A stretch of 64,000 nucleotides of DNA from the NCBI GenBank assembly GCA_050012495.1, contig JBEKHB010000015.1:62001-126000 (forward strand). The letters are read 5' to 3'. Both the position numbers and the translations under genes were made by a program. Positions 51,866-60,005 of the stretch are shown here, in pieces (position 1 is the stretch's first letter; every line of letters begins with the position of its first letter). Below the pieces are notes generated by a model that worked only from the letters and a program-made list of their open reading frames with translations, ran no database searches and was not told the origin of the DNA. Source of the DNA: BOG-1155 sp050012495 (GTDB taxonomy: Bacteria; Desulfobacterota; Syntrophorhabdia; Syntrophorhabdales; WCHB1-27).

Positions 51866-54592
51866 CTATTCTTCCTCATCCCATTCTTGCAGTGCAGCGG
51901 CCGCGCCCGCGGCGAGGACGGAGAGCTTTACCGCCCCTATCATCCTGTATACCTCGTGGGGTTTCTGCCTGCTGCCGTTCACGGTGAGAAGCTCATCAAC
52001 GGTGATGCCGAAGAGGCGCTCATTCTCCTCAAGGTAGGGCCTTATCAGGTCCCATTCGGCGTCGCCGAAGGGCAGGAACTGCCCCCCGTTCAAGTGTTCG
52101 TCCACGAGGCTGCCTTCCGGATCGCGCACGAATATGGCGCCGCCGGAGGCGAGGGAGAAGAGGTTCGAGCCGGGATACGGGGTCTCCTGGGGGACCACGC
52201 GCCCTTCATCGTCGAAGGCAAGGCCGTTCACGATCACGAAGCCGCCGCCATTATAGGGGTCGCCGGCCATGAACGATTCGGCGAGGAAATCGAGGGCCGT
52301 GCCGTTGATGACGACCCTCGGCCGCCCTGCGGCGTTGATGAGGGGCCGCCCTGCGGCGTTCCCGAGGACATAGACTTCTCCTCCCTTTGCGCCATACATG
52401 AAAGTCTGGCCCACATCGCCATAGACGACGAGCTTACCCGATTTCAGGATTTGGCCGATCTGATCCTGACCGTTCCCGTGTACGTAGAGTTCAAGACCGT
52501 CTATGCCGGAGCCGAGATAATCACCTGTCGAGCCGTAGGCGTCGATGCGGACACCGCGAGTTTCGGGACCGAGACCGCACCCGAGAAAGCGCTGTCCCCG
52601 ATGGCCGAAGCAGATGAATCGGCGCCACCCGAGGGCGTAGGCGTCGCACACAAGCCGGGCATGGGCCTCGTCGCCCTCGGCCGGGAAACCGCCGGCATCG
52701 GTCACGAGTACTTCTTCGCCCGCTTTTGGCGGCCGCAAACCATTCCGGGAGGGGAAATCGATTCTCACGAAGGCGCCTTGCGGCGTCTCAAGGTTTTCGT
52801 TTGAGGGGGACGACCCGCAAGTGGGTACCCCGGCGAGCTTGCTCGTGGAGGGGGCGACCGGGTACCCGCTTGCGGGTGTCCCATTAGTGATAAGCGGCAC
52901 GTCAAGGAAAATGTGGTCGAGGGCATCCGTCACCATCTGGAGGAGGGAGCGCCTCCTCTTTGCCCCCGTGGGATAGCGGCGGTCGAGAAGGCGTGTGAGG
53001 AGCTCGATAACGACCGGCCGCGAGCCCTCCTCGGCCGCGAGCCCTGCGAGGAAGGCAATGCGGTTCCGTATCTCCTCGAAATCCCAGGTAAGAATGCCTT
53101 GTGTGAAATAGCGAAAAAAATCGGCGCGGGAAGAGGCATGCGCGTTCTTCAGGTCGGCTCTTACGGTCGCGGAAAGGACGGCCGGGACGGGACAGGTGCT
53201 GAAGTCGTAAGCCTGCTTGTGGGTGGGTATCGTTATCTCCCTGCCGAACTTGTCGGTGCAGGTCAGGGTATGGCCCTCTCCCGCCTCGGAGATGGTGAAG
53301 ATGAAGGCGCCGCCGTCGGTGTAGCTGCCGCCCCTCGCGTTCCAATACCGGTCGGCGATGGTACCGAACCGCGGGTCCTCTGAGGCAAGGCTCTGGAGGG
53401 TCGCGTCAATGGCTTGCTTCTCGGAACAGATGAGGCCGACTTGAAATGCACCTTCCTGAAGGGCAAAGACCTGGGGACGCAGCATGGCCGTGTCGGTAAT
53501 GCCGATCATTTGGAACCTGCGCTCCCTGGGGATCGAGCGGGCAATAATGAAGAACCAGGGGCCGTCCGGCGAGCCGTGGATCTGGGTGGCCTGAATATGC
53601 CGGTAGATGCGCTGCTTTTCTTCGGGCAGGTGGTCAAAATCCATTTCGGTTGTCGGCGCCAGGGCCTCGATGATGTACTCGAGGGGATAGCCGTAGACCC
53701 TGTTGAGGAGGTCGAAGACCTGGACGGATACCTCCGTGTCGGTGAGGAAGAGGGGGTAGACGTTCCGCTGGCGGAGGTACTCGGTCACCGAGTAATAGTT
53801 GGCAAAATCACCGTTATGGACAAGGGCTTCGTCGAGCCCCACGAAGGGGTGAGCGCCGCCCGGATGCCAGACGCGGCCCTTGGTGGGGTAGCGCTGATGG
53901 GCTATCCAGACATGAGCCTTGAAGCCCTCCAGCTTGTAGTACTGGGCGACCTGCTCCGCATAGCCGACGATCTTGAGGATCATCATGTTTCTTCCGTGAG
54001 AGAGGACAAAGGCCTTCTTGTCGCCGAGAGAGCTGTAATAGGCCTGGTTGAGGAGGAAGGTATTCTGGTAGACGAACTCTTCCTCTACCTTCTCAAGGGG
54101 CAGGTGTTGAAGGCCATGCTCCTGCTGAAAGCGGGCGAGTGTGTGTGGCGCGACGCGCACAAAGTAGCGCTTCACCGTGGGCGGTTTGACCTCCATGCCC
54201 GGGATGTCGCGGTAGTCCCCGACAGTGTCGATGAACGCCTCGTGGTCGACGCGGAAGTGGGGTCGAATGAACCGCTGCTCGAGATCGGGCAGGACGGAAT
54301 CATCGAGAAGGGCGATCTGAAGGAGGAACGCCTCATCGAGGGTCTTCTGGTCGACGCCGAGCTGGCCCGCGCCGAGGCCGACTGCTGCGATACCGCCGCC
54401 CTTGCCGTTGCCGCGGTTGTGCATCTGCACCGAAGGCTCGATGATATGGCGGCCGCTTACCGGGATGTTGCACGCGAAACCGGTGACGCCGCATCCCCCT
54501 TCCTCTGCCTCACGGAACGGCCCCGAGGGGGCTTTATCTCTGAGGGGCTTTCGGGAATTGGCGATTAATGCGGCGTACGATTCCTCTTTCAT
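51866..54592 (-). CDS. Glutamate synthase-like protein: class II amidotransferase fused to GXGXG domain
   Basis: The 908-residue protein starts with about 33 residues likely removed, then GGCGVTGFAC with the N-terminal-nucleophile Cys of class II glutamine amidotransferases; AHQRYPTKGRVWHPGGAHPF and ALVHNGDF are the glutamine-site motifs. After a linker, about 690-870 is the GXGXG beta-helix domain of GltB (GSGIDGLELYVHGNGQDQIGQ). The FMN domain normally between them is encoded by separate genes upstream, so glutamate synthase is rearranged here. The linker carries an in-frame copy of a dispersed palindromic element (GTPASGYPVAPSTSKLAG...). Within the beta-helix, NAAGRPLI is duplicated in tandem. 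ATG 54592 follows GAGGG. Confidence 0.88.
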   Translation of the reverse strand: MKEESYAALIANSRKPLRDKAPSGPFREAEEGGCGVTGFACNIPVSGRHIIEPSVQMHNRGNGKGGGIAAVGLGAGQLGVDQKTLDEAFLLQIALLDDSVLPDLEQRFIRPHFRVDHEAFIDTVGDYRDIPGMEVKPPTVKRYFVRVAPHTLARFQQEHGLQHLPLEKVEEEFVYQNTFLLNQAYYSSLGDKKAFVLSHGRNMMILKIVGYAEQVAQYYKLEGFKAHVWIAHQRYPTKGRVWHPGGAHPFVGLDEALVHNGDFANYYSVTEYLRQRNVYPLFLTDTEVSVQVFDLLNRVYGYPLEYIIEALAPTTEMDFDHLPEEKQRIYRHIQATQIHGSPDGPWFFIIARSIPRERRFQMIGITDTAMLRPQVFALQEGAFQVGLICSEKQAIDATLQSLASEDPRFGTIADRYWNARGGSYTDGGAFIFTISEAGEGHTLTCTDKFGREITIPTHKQAYDFSTCPVPAVLSATVRADLKNAHASSRADFFRYFTQGILTWDFEEIRNRIAFLAGLAAEEGSRPVVIELLTRLLDRRYPTGAKRRRSLLQMVTDALDHIFLDVPLITNGTPASGYPVAPSTSKLAGVPTCGSSPSNENLETPQGAFVRIDFPSRNGLRPPKAGEEVLVTDAGGFPAEGDEAHARLVCDAYALGWRRFICFGHRGQRFLGCGLGPETRGVRIDAYGSTGDYLGSGIDGLELYVHGNGQDQIGQILKSGKLVVYGDVGQTFMYGAKGGEVYVLGNAAGRPLINAAGRPRVVINGTALDFLAESFMAGDPYNGGGFVIVNGLAFDDEGRVVPQETPYPGSNLFSLASGGAIFVRDPEGSLVDEHLNGGQFLPFGDAEWDLIRPYLEENERLFGITVDELLTVNGSRQKPHEVYRMIGAVKLSVLAAGAAAALQEWDEEE
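52801..52883 (+). repeat. Palindromic element inserted in frame in the glutamate synthase-like gene
   Basis: The plus strand reads GAGGGGGACGACCCGCAAG, GGGTACCCC, CGAGC-tt-GCTCG, TGGAGGGGGCGACC, GGGTACCCGCTTGCGGGT, GTCCC. The last 35 bases match the copy at 59399-59433 in inverse orientation. It encodes about 28 residues at the linker between the amidotransferase and GXGXG domains without breaking the frame. Confidence 0.8.
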
Positions 54593-54609
54593 GTGACCCT
54601 CATTAGTCA

Positions 54610-54712
54610 ATTATTGGGGTTCAGCACCCCCTCCATCAGCAAAGCTGATGGAGCCTCCCCGCTCAGCTCGCTTCGCTCGTTACCGGGGCTCGCGTCGCCC
54701 CCTCTCCTGGGC
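54610..54712 (-). repeat. Composite palindromic element upstream of the amidotransferase gene
   Basis: Read on the minus strand: GGAGAGGGGGCGACGCGAGC, CCCGGTAACGAGCG, then GAGCGGGGAGGCTCC, stem ATCAGC-ttt-GCTGAT, GGAGGGGGTGCTGAACCCC, AATAAT. It looks like the end of one copy followed by a full copy, as in the tandem pair at 55.8 kb, and it lies between the FMN gene and the amidotransferase gene. Confidence 0.8.
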
Positions 54713-54733
54713 CTTTTCATCGGACTTTTGACA

Positions 54734-56392
54734 TTAGTCTATCTCTCCGTCAATTTCTTCCTGTTTCATATAGTCCAGGTGGACGAGCACGTCGGTGCGG
54801 CCCGTCAGCTCGGTGACGCTCCGCATGCCGAGCCGCTGGAGGATGGCGACAAGTGCCTTCCGCCAGGCAAGATACAGGTTGACGATGCGCTGCGTGCCCC
54901 ATTCCAGATCCATGAGGCCCGTCAGCTCGTCGTCGGTCGTAGCGATGCCGCGCGCACAGCCGCGACCCGATTCACAATGGTGGCAGCGGAGGCATTCCAG
55001 GGCAACGAGATCCGCGGTCCCGAGGCAGACGGCATCTGCTCCGAGAGCGATAATTTTTGCCATGTCATGGGGGGTCCTGATACCGCCGCTTGCGACGAAG
55101 GTCACCTGGTCCCGGATTCCTTCCTCCTTCAGAAACTTATGCACTTTGGGGACGGCATATTCGATGGGCATCGCAATATTCTTCTTCGCGATATCAGGGG
55201 CCGCACCTGTCCCGCCATAACTTCCGTCAAGCTGGATGATATGGGCGCCCGCGAAGAAGCTCCCCACGGCAACCATGTCCACGTCGGTGGGCGTGGAGAC
55301 TTTCACGCTCACGAGGGCCCGTGGGTTCACCTCCTTGATCCAGTCTACATGCTTCTTGTGATCCTCGACGGAATAGACGCTGTGGAAGGGGAAGGGGGAG
55401 AATAAGGCGCTCCCCGGCACAGCCTCTCTCATGGCCGCCACCCTGGGCGTCACTTTGTCGCCCAGGAGGTGTCCGCCAAGACCCGGCTTTGCTCCCTGGG
55501 CATACTTGAATTCCACGATGGAGACCCGTTTGATCGTCTCCTCCCGGACGCCGAAGAGCCCGGTCGCGACCTGGGTGATCACGTGATCGTCATAGGGCTT
55601 CAGCTCGTCGGGGTAGCCCCCTTCTCCGGTACAGCAGAAGGTGCCGAGGGCTGTGGCGGCCCTGACCCGCGAGAGCATGGAGACGATGCTGATGGAGCCG
55701 AAGGACATGCCCCCCAGATAGAGGGGCAGGGGAATCCGCAGTTGGGGGCGCCCGTCGCCTGAGTGGTTCAGGTTGACGGCGCAGGAGATATCCTCTGCCT
55801 TGATAGCCGCAGTAGCGCTTTTGTGAGCGGGGAGGCTCGACGGGCTTTGCCCGTCGAGGGGGTGCTGAACCCCGGTAGCAGTAGCGCTTTTCATTGAGGG
55901 GGAGGCTCCGGCGGCTTTGCCGCTGGAGGGGGCGACGCTAGCCCCGGCAATAGCGCCGTTTTGGCGGGGATAGACAAAGCGGATCTTGTCGAACCCCCCA
56001 CGCGAAGCGCCTGTTTTGTAGTTCAGGTCCTGATAGGGGAGCTCTCCCGTTTCCGCCATATACCACGTACTGACAAGGAGATCGGGCGTCCAGCGTCTGT
56101 CCCCTAGCATCTCGAAGGACGGGTTGAGGCGCATGCTTATGGCTGCTTTAGGACATTGACGAATACAGTAAAAGGCGTCCTTCTCGCACCCGGGGCCCAG
56201 ACAGAGGTGGTCGCTTATTGCCTTGGGCTTTTTCGCGCCTTTCCGAAAGACCCCATAAGGACAGAGGGAGACGCAGATGCCGCAGTTATCGCACGCCTCA
56301 CCGATGATCAGACGGTATTTCGAGTGGGGGTTGCGGAAGCGGGTGGGCGTCCGTTTTGCCTCGGGGGACATGTTTGTGGTCTGATCTGCCAT
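54734..56392 (-). CDS. Glutamate synthase FMN-domain protein with N-terminal ferredoxin
   Basis: The 552-residue protein has an N-terminal 2x4Fe-4S ferredoxin (CDNCGICVSLCPYG; CIRQCPKA), then the FMN/3Fe-4S synthase domain of GltB: YLGGMSFGSISIVSML, TGEGGYPDEL, KPGLGGHLLGDKVT, DGSYGGTGAAP, ASGGIRTPHDMAKIIALGAD and the cluster Cys in ECLRCHHCESGRGC. It is the archaeal-type catalytic subunit that makes glutamate from 2-oxoglutarate and ammonia. Between ferredoxin and barrel lies a roughly 46-residue insert (GAIAGASVAPSSGKAAGASP and on) that is translation of two tandem palindromic elements. It is the fifth gene of the operon, 5 bp after the FMN paralogue. Confidence 0.88.
   Translation of the reverse strand: MADQTTNMSPEAKRTPTRFRNPHSKYRLIIGEACDNCGICVSLCPYGVFRKGAKKPKAISDHLCLGPGCEKDAFYCIRQCPKAAISMRLNPSFEMLGDRRWTPDLLVSTWYMAETGELPYQDLNYKTGASRGGFDKIRFVYPRQNGAIAGASVAPSSGKAAGASPSMKSATATGVQHPLDGQSPSSLPAHKSATAAIKAEDISCAVNLNHSGDGRPQLRIPLPLYLGGMSFGSISIVSMLSRVRAATALGTFCCTGEGGYPDELKPYDDHVITQVATGLFGVREETIKRVSIVEFKYAQGAKPGLGGHLLGDKVTPRVAAMREAVPGSALFSPFPFHSVYSVEDHKKHVDWIKEVNPRALVSVKVSTPTDVDMVAVGSFFAGAHIIQLDGSYGGTGAAPDIAKKNIAMPIEYAVPKVHKFLKEEGIRDQVTFVASGGIRTPHDMAKIIALGADAVCLGTADLVALECLRCHHCESGRGCARGIATTDDELTGLMDLEWGTQRIVNLYLAWRKALVAILQRLGMRSVTELTGRTDVLVHLDYMKQEEIDGEID
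55809..55962 (+). repeat. Two tandem 69-bp palindromic units in frame inside the FMN gene
   Basis: GCAGTAGCGCTTTT begins at 55809 and 55878 and a variant (GCAATAGCGCCGTTTT) at 55947, exactly 69 bp apart. Unit 1 has GAGCGGGGAGGCT, stem CGACGGGC-ttt-GCCCGTCG, AGGGGGTGCTGAACCCCGGTA; unit 2 has GAGGGGGAGGCTCC, stem GGCGGC-ttt-GCCGC, GGAGGGGGCGACGCTAGCC. Because 69 is divisible by three, each adds 23 residues without a frameshift. Confidence 0.88.
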
Positions 56393-56396
56393 GAGT

Positions 56397-57776
56397 TTAA
56401 CTCCGCCTTCCTAGTGTTGCGAACTCCTTTTCAAGGTCCTCGTAGAACATGGCCCTTCCCAACTCGCCCCTCAAACGACGCACTTCCCTGATCCCCATGG
56501 CGCCGAGGACCTCGATGAGCTGGTTGTGCCAACCCGCGATAAGGTTGCCGATGCGCGCCACACCCCATCCCGGGTTGACCGTGTCGATCTCCACGGGGCA
56601 CGGGATGCCTTGGCTGCACCGCTTGCATACGCGGCATTCCATGGCAACGAGGAGCGGTATGTCGCAGGAGACCAAATCTGCGCCGCAGATGATCAGCTTT
56701 GCCATGTGCTCGGCCATGGCCACCCCTCCTCCGCCGATCAGGGTCACGAGGTCGCGGATGCCTTCGTTGACCAGATGCAGGTGGATCTGCCTCATCCGGT
56801 CTTTTATGAACATGGGCTGTTCGTGCCGGTCGAGACCGTGGGCGTCGGCAACGAGATGGATCACCTCGGCGCCGTCATGAGTAAGATCGGCCGTCCTGGC
56901 CGCCGAATTGCCGTCGAGGGGTAGGCGTATGGCGACGACGAGGCGAGGGTTCCGTGCCTTGAAGGCCGCCCGGCGGGAGAGGACATCGGGTGAGTCGTCG
57001 ATCTCGACGAGGCGCAGTACGCCGAGGAGCGCGTCAAGGCGGTCTATTTCCTCATCGACGTAAAGGAGCGTCTCGTTCAGGTAAGGCTCGTAATCGGTAT
57101 CCCATGCGGAGGCGCGCACCACCGCGAGGGTCTTCACCTGGTGCGCGGCGCCGAGGATGACCCGGGTAATGAGCCGGCCCGGCGGCGAAAAGGGAAGGAC
57201 ATCGAAGATCACCGGCAGGGGCAGCTCTACGAGGGGCGGGATGGAGGAAGTGAGGCGGCCGCTTTCGGCCTCGAACTCCAGGGCCTTTACCTTTCGTCCA
57301 AGATCGACGGTTGTGCTGATATATTCGCGGCCGTGTATGCCATCCCTGGTAGGACGGACGATCTCCGACATATCGGTCCACATCGCATCGAAGCCGGGTC
57401 CCGAGAAGGGGCCGCCATATCCGCCGCCGGACACCGGTATGCGCCCGGTCTCTGCCTGGAACCAGAGGCACGAGATGATCTCCGGGGTCCAGTACTCGTT
57501 TCCAAGCGCCTTATATGAAGGGTTAATGCCCTTCTCGATCAGGCGGTTAGGGCAATTCTGGACGCAGCGGAAACAGTCCTTGCACATACTGTCGAGAGAG
57601 TCGAGCATCTGCCGCGGATCGAGCCCGCGTTTTTCGTAGACCTTGTAGACACATTCCTTTTTGACGCACTGCACGCACCTCAGGCACCCCTCCTCCCAGG
57701 CAATGACGCCCGAGCGGATCACAGGCTGGAACCTGTTGGGGATGGGCTGGGTGTTTATATGATATTTTGCCGGCAT
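56397..57776 (-). CDS. Divergent glutamate synthase FMN-domain paralogue with ferredoxin
   Basis: The 459-residue protein parallels its neighbour: an N-terminal ferredoxin-like part (CLRCVQCVKKEC; CKDCFRCVQNC), the shared ALGNEYWTPEIISCLWFQAETG block (equivalent to the neighbour's DRRWTPDLL), and a barrel ending VTLIGGGGVAMAEHMAKLIICGADLV plus the cluster Cys ECRVCKRCSQGIPC. The GGMSFGS and YGGTGAAP motifs of the active paralogue are missing, so it may be a structural or electron-transfer partner rather than a second synthase. It sits between metF and the active FMN gene. Confidence 0.75.
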   Translation of the reverse strand: MPAKYHINTQPIPNRFQPVIRSGVIAWEEGCLRCVQCVKKECVYKVYEKRGLDPRQMLDSLDSMCKDCFRCVQNCPNRLIEKGINPSYKALGNEYWTPEIISCLWFQAETGRIPVSGGGYGGPFSGPGFDAMWTDMSEIVRPTRDGIHGREYISTTVDLGRKVKALEFEAESGRLTSSIPPLVELPLPVIFDVLPFSPPGRLITRVILGAAHQVKTLAVVRASAWDTDYEPYLNETLLYVDEEIDRLDALLGVLRLVEIDDSPDVLSRRAAFKARNPRLVVAIRLPLDGNSAARTADLTHDGAEVIHLVADAHGLDRHEQPMFIKDRMRQIHLHLVNEGIRDLVTLIGGGGVAMAEHMAKLIICGADLVSCDIPLLVAMECRVCKRCSQGIPCPVEIDTVNPGWGVARIGNLIAGWHNQLIEVLGAMGIREVRRLRGELGRAMFYEDLEKEFATLGRRS

Positions 57777-57794
57777 CGCTATTCCTCACACGCT

Positions 57795-58709
57795 TTAAGG
57801 TCTTGGAAGTAATCCCGCTTTCTCCACCAGCTCCGGGACGGCCTCTTCCCACTCGATCGCCATGATATGGACGCCCCGCACGCCCTTTATCTGCGTAAGG
57901 GCCTGGATGGTCTCGACGGCGATCCTGATCCCTTCTTGGCGCTCTCCTTTGGCCGGTGAGGCCTTCATGCGATCGATCACCCCTGCCGGTATGTCCATGC
58001 CTGCCACGTTCTTGGCCATGTATTCCGCCATACGGGCCGATTTCAGCGGCGTTACCCCGCCCAGGATCGCAACCTTCCCGTCAAGCCCTCTGTTAACCAC
58101 CTCTCGCATGAACTCTTTGAAGCGGTCCAGGTTGTAGATACACTGGGTCTGGATGAACTCGGCCCCTGCCCGCACCTTTTTTGCAAGCCGGGTGACCCGG
58201 TAGTGTTGCGGGTCCCCGAAAGGGTTCTCCACGGCGCCGATGAAGAGCTCGGGCATGCTGCTCAGTTGATCGCCGCCAAGGATCACGCCCTTGTCGCGCA
58301 TCCGGCGCACGACCTGGAGGAGCTGCATGGAGTCGAGATCAAAGACGCCCTTTGCCTCAGGCTGGTTGCCCAGGCTCTGGTGGTCGCCGCTCAGGCAGAG
58401 GATGTTTCTGATCCCCAAGGCGGAGGCACCGAGGACATCCGACTGTAAGGCGATGCGGTTTCGGTCCCTCGTCACCATCTGCAGCACGGGATCGAGCCCC
58501 TCTCCCTTCAAGATCACGCATGAGGCAAGACTGGAGAGACGAACGACGCCCGTCTGGTTATCGGTCACGTTGACGCTGTCGACATATGCCTTAAGGAGGC
58601 GACCCTTGCTCCGGATCACCTCCGGGTCCGCGCCTTTCGGGGGGCCACACTCTGCTGTAACCGCAAAATGGCCCATGGTCAGTACCTTTTTAAGCCTACT
58701 CTCGGTCAT
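57795..58709 (-). CDS. metF: Methylenetetrahydrofolate reductase, MetF type
   Basis: The 304-residue flavoprotein interconverts methylene- and methyl-tetrahydrofolate. FAVTAECGPPKGADPE, VNVTDNQTGVVRLSS, NILCLSGDH and GAEFIQTQCIYNLDRF are MetF barrel motifs. Its ATG overlaps the metV stop by one base (TGATG); a frame 20 codons longer has no family similarity. With MetV upstream and an MvhD-type subunit at the operon start, it resembles the MetVF enzymes of acetogens that take electrons from Fe-S partners rather than directly from NADH. Confidence 0.92.
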   Translation of the reverse strand: MTESRLKKVLTMGHFAVTAECGPPKGADPEVIRSKGRLLKAYVDSVNVTDNQTGVVRLSSLASCVILKGEGLDPVLQMVTRDRNRIALQSDVLGASALGIRNILCLSGDHQSLGNQPEAKGVFDLDSMQLLQVVRRMRDKGVILGGDQLSSMPELFIGAVENPFGDPQHYRVTRLAKKVRAGAEFIQTQCIYNLDRFKEFMREVVNRGLDGKVAILGGVTPLKSARMAEYMAKNVAGMDIPAGVIDRMKASPAKGERQEGIRIAVETIQALTQIKGVRGVHIMAIEWEEAVPELVEKAGLLPRP

Positions 58710-59377
58710 CACGCTCTCTGATCCTCCCTCACGATTTTCCTGGGCCCCTTCCCCTGCTTTTTCGCCCAATTGGCGGGCGGATATACCTCGTCCATCGATT
58801 CGGTCCGGCCCGTCTCCTCAAGGCGCGTGATAATTTGATGCCAGGCGCACAACGCCTCGGGGTCGACTTCACAGTGGCCGTCTTTTGAGCCGCCGCAGGG
58901 TCCATTGAAGAGCCCCTTCGCACACCGGGTAATGGGACAAATATCGGCAAAGTGATCGAGCTTGCAGTCGCCGCACCCCCGGCAGTCCTCAAGCCAGACC
59001 CCTGCCTCCCTTGTTTCTGCGATGCAGGTGGTATTGAGGGCGGGGATGATGTGAATCTTCGGCAGCACTTCCGCCATGGCCTGGACTCCCGCTCCGCATC
59101 CCAGGGAGAGGATCACGTCGTACTGATCGGCCAACGCGGTGACCTGGTCGATAAACTCATAGACGCACTGTCTGTCCAGGGTCATCTCTTTGATCTCGGT
59201 TTTTCTCCCTTCCCTGGCCGCATCCATGCGGAGCAGAGACGCAAGCAGGGCCACTTCCTTCTCGCCTCCCGCCGCGCATTCGGCCACGCACGTGCCGCAT
59301 CCCACCATCAGGATCTTTTCGTAGGGCTTGATGCTCGCCTTTATCTCAGGGAAGGGTTTTCTTTCAGCGGTTATCAT
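58709..59377 (-). CDS. metV: MetV (Fe-S/zinc partner of methylenetetrahydrofolate reductase)
   Basis: The 222-residue protein has the MetV pattern: MVGCGTCVAECAAGGEKEV, SLGCGAGVQAMAE, and a Cys-rich end (CRGCGDCKLDHFADICPITRC and GPCGGSKDGHCEVD) for Fe-S clusters and zinc. In Moorella MetV links MetF to HdrABC-MvhD. Here the electron partners would be the MvhD-type protein upstream and possibly the ferredoxin-bearing FMN proteins downstream. Confidence 0.92.
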   Translation of the reverse strand: MITAERKPFPEIKASIKPYEKILMVGCGTCVAECAAGGEKEVALLASLLRMDAAREGRKTEIKEMTLDRQCVYEFIDQVTALADQYDVILSLGCGAGVQAMAEVLPKIHIIPALNTTCIAETREAGVWLEDCRGCGDCKLDHFADICPITRCAKGLFNGPCGGSKDGHCEVDPEALCAWHQIITRLEETGRTESMDEVYPPANWAKKQGKGPRKIVREDQRA

Positions 59378-59396
59378 GCGTCACTCCTTTGCAATT

Positions 59397-59476
59397 ATCG
59401 GGACACCCGCAAGCGGGTACCCGGTCGCCCCCTCCATGAGCAAGCTCATGGAGCCACCCCCTCATAAAAAGGAAGA
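59397..59476 (-). repeat. Palindromic element between the MvhD-type gene and metV
   Basis: Minus-strand reading: CTTCCTTTTTATGAGGGGGT, GGCTCC, stem ATGAGC-tt-GCTCAT, GGAGGGGGCGACC, GGGTACCCGCTTGCGGGT, GTCCCGATAAT. The left part matches the remnant at 15778 and the right part the in-gene copy at 52.8 kb, tying the family together. Confidence 0.8.
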
Positions 59477-59494
59477 GACGCCGGTCGCGCGCGC

Positions 59495-59929
59495 TCACCC
59501 GGCGCCATTGCCGGTCTTCCCTGCCCGGACAGGGTCTGTCGCCGGAGCCAGACCGAGGAGGTTCCGGACGAGACCGCCTATCGAGAGCGGGAGCGTGCCG
59601 GGGGCACGGACAATCTCCAGGCATCCGGCCGCCATTTCTATCTCCTGGATCAAGCTTTTCGCGTATTCGAGCCGCTTCCCTGCCCGCACGTTGCCCTGCC
59701 TGTACCTGCAGGCGCCTTCGGGACAGGTAATAAGGTAGACCTTTTCTGCGCCTGTCTCGAGTGCCTTCAGCAGATGGAGCACGTCTATCCTGCCGCTGCA
59801 GGGCAGAGGGAAAAAGCGGATCTTCCGGCCCAGCTCCTTTTCGAGGAGCCGCCTGTTCGTGTCTTGATCGGGGTCGAGCTGTTGACAGAAAAAGATTGTG
59901 GTGTTGGTGCTGTGCCGGTTGGCCTCCAT
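59495..59929 (-). CDS. MvhD-type [2Fe-2S] subunit (hydrogenase iron-sulfur family)
   Basis: The 144-residue protein is a stand-alone MvhD domain: TTIFFCQQLDPDQDTNRR, FFPLPCSGRIDVLHLLKALETGAEKV, and LITCPEGACRYRQGNVRAGKR where MvhD has the GCHPGDCHY-GN motif. The Cys spacing is altered (C-P-E-G-A-C). It is the first gene of the operon with metV, metF and the glutamate synthase-like genes, and presumably feeds electrons to or from MetVF. The last residues, past IGGLVRNLLGL, are low complexity and may derive from the adjoining repeat region. Confidence 0.85.
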   Translation of the reverse strand: MEANRHSTNTTIFFCQQLDPDQDTNRRLLEKELGRKIRFFPLPCSGRIDVLHLLKALETGAEKVYLITCPEGACRYRQGNVRAGKRLEYAKSLIQEIEMAAGCLEIVRAPGTLPLSIGGLVRNLLGLAPATDPVRAGKTGNGAG

Positions 59930-59946
59930 AAATATTCCCACCCACG

Positions 59947-59999
59947 AAAAAAGGACGTCCGGAGCGGACGTCCTTGTCTTTTTGACACCCCTCTGTGCC
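59947..59999 (-). promoter_or_regulatory. ANTAR-type two-hexaloop leader with overlapping intrinsic terminator
   Basis: On the minus strand P1 is GGCAC-AGAGGG-GTGTC (59999-59984) and P2 is GAC-AAGGAC-GTC (59978-59967); both six-base loops have A at position 1 and G at position 4, the defining residues of ANTAR RNA targets. P2 overlaps the first arm of the terminator AAGGACGTCCG-ctc-CGGACGTCCTT (59975-59951) followed by six U. P2 and the terminator cannot form together, so an ANTAR protein holding P1-P2 would let transcription continue into the operon. Confidence 0.65.
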
Positions 60000-60005
60000 G
60001 TCGTC

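Noticed and set aside
51698..52804. 368-codon plus-strand open frame
   Set aside because: Antisense to the GXGXG domain of the glutamate synthase-like gene; no motifs of its own.
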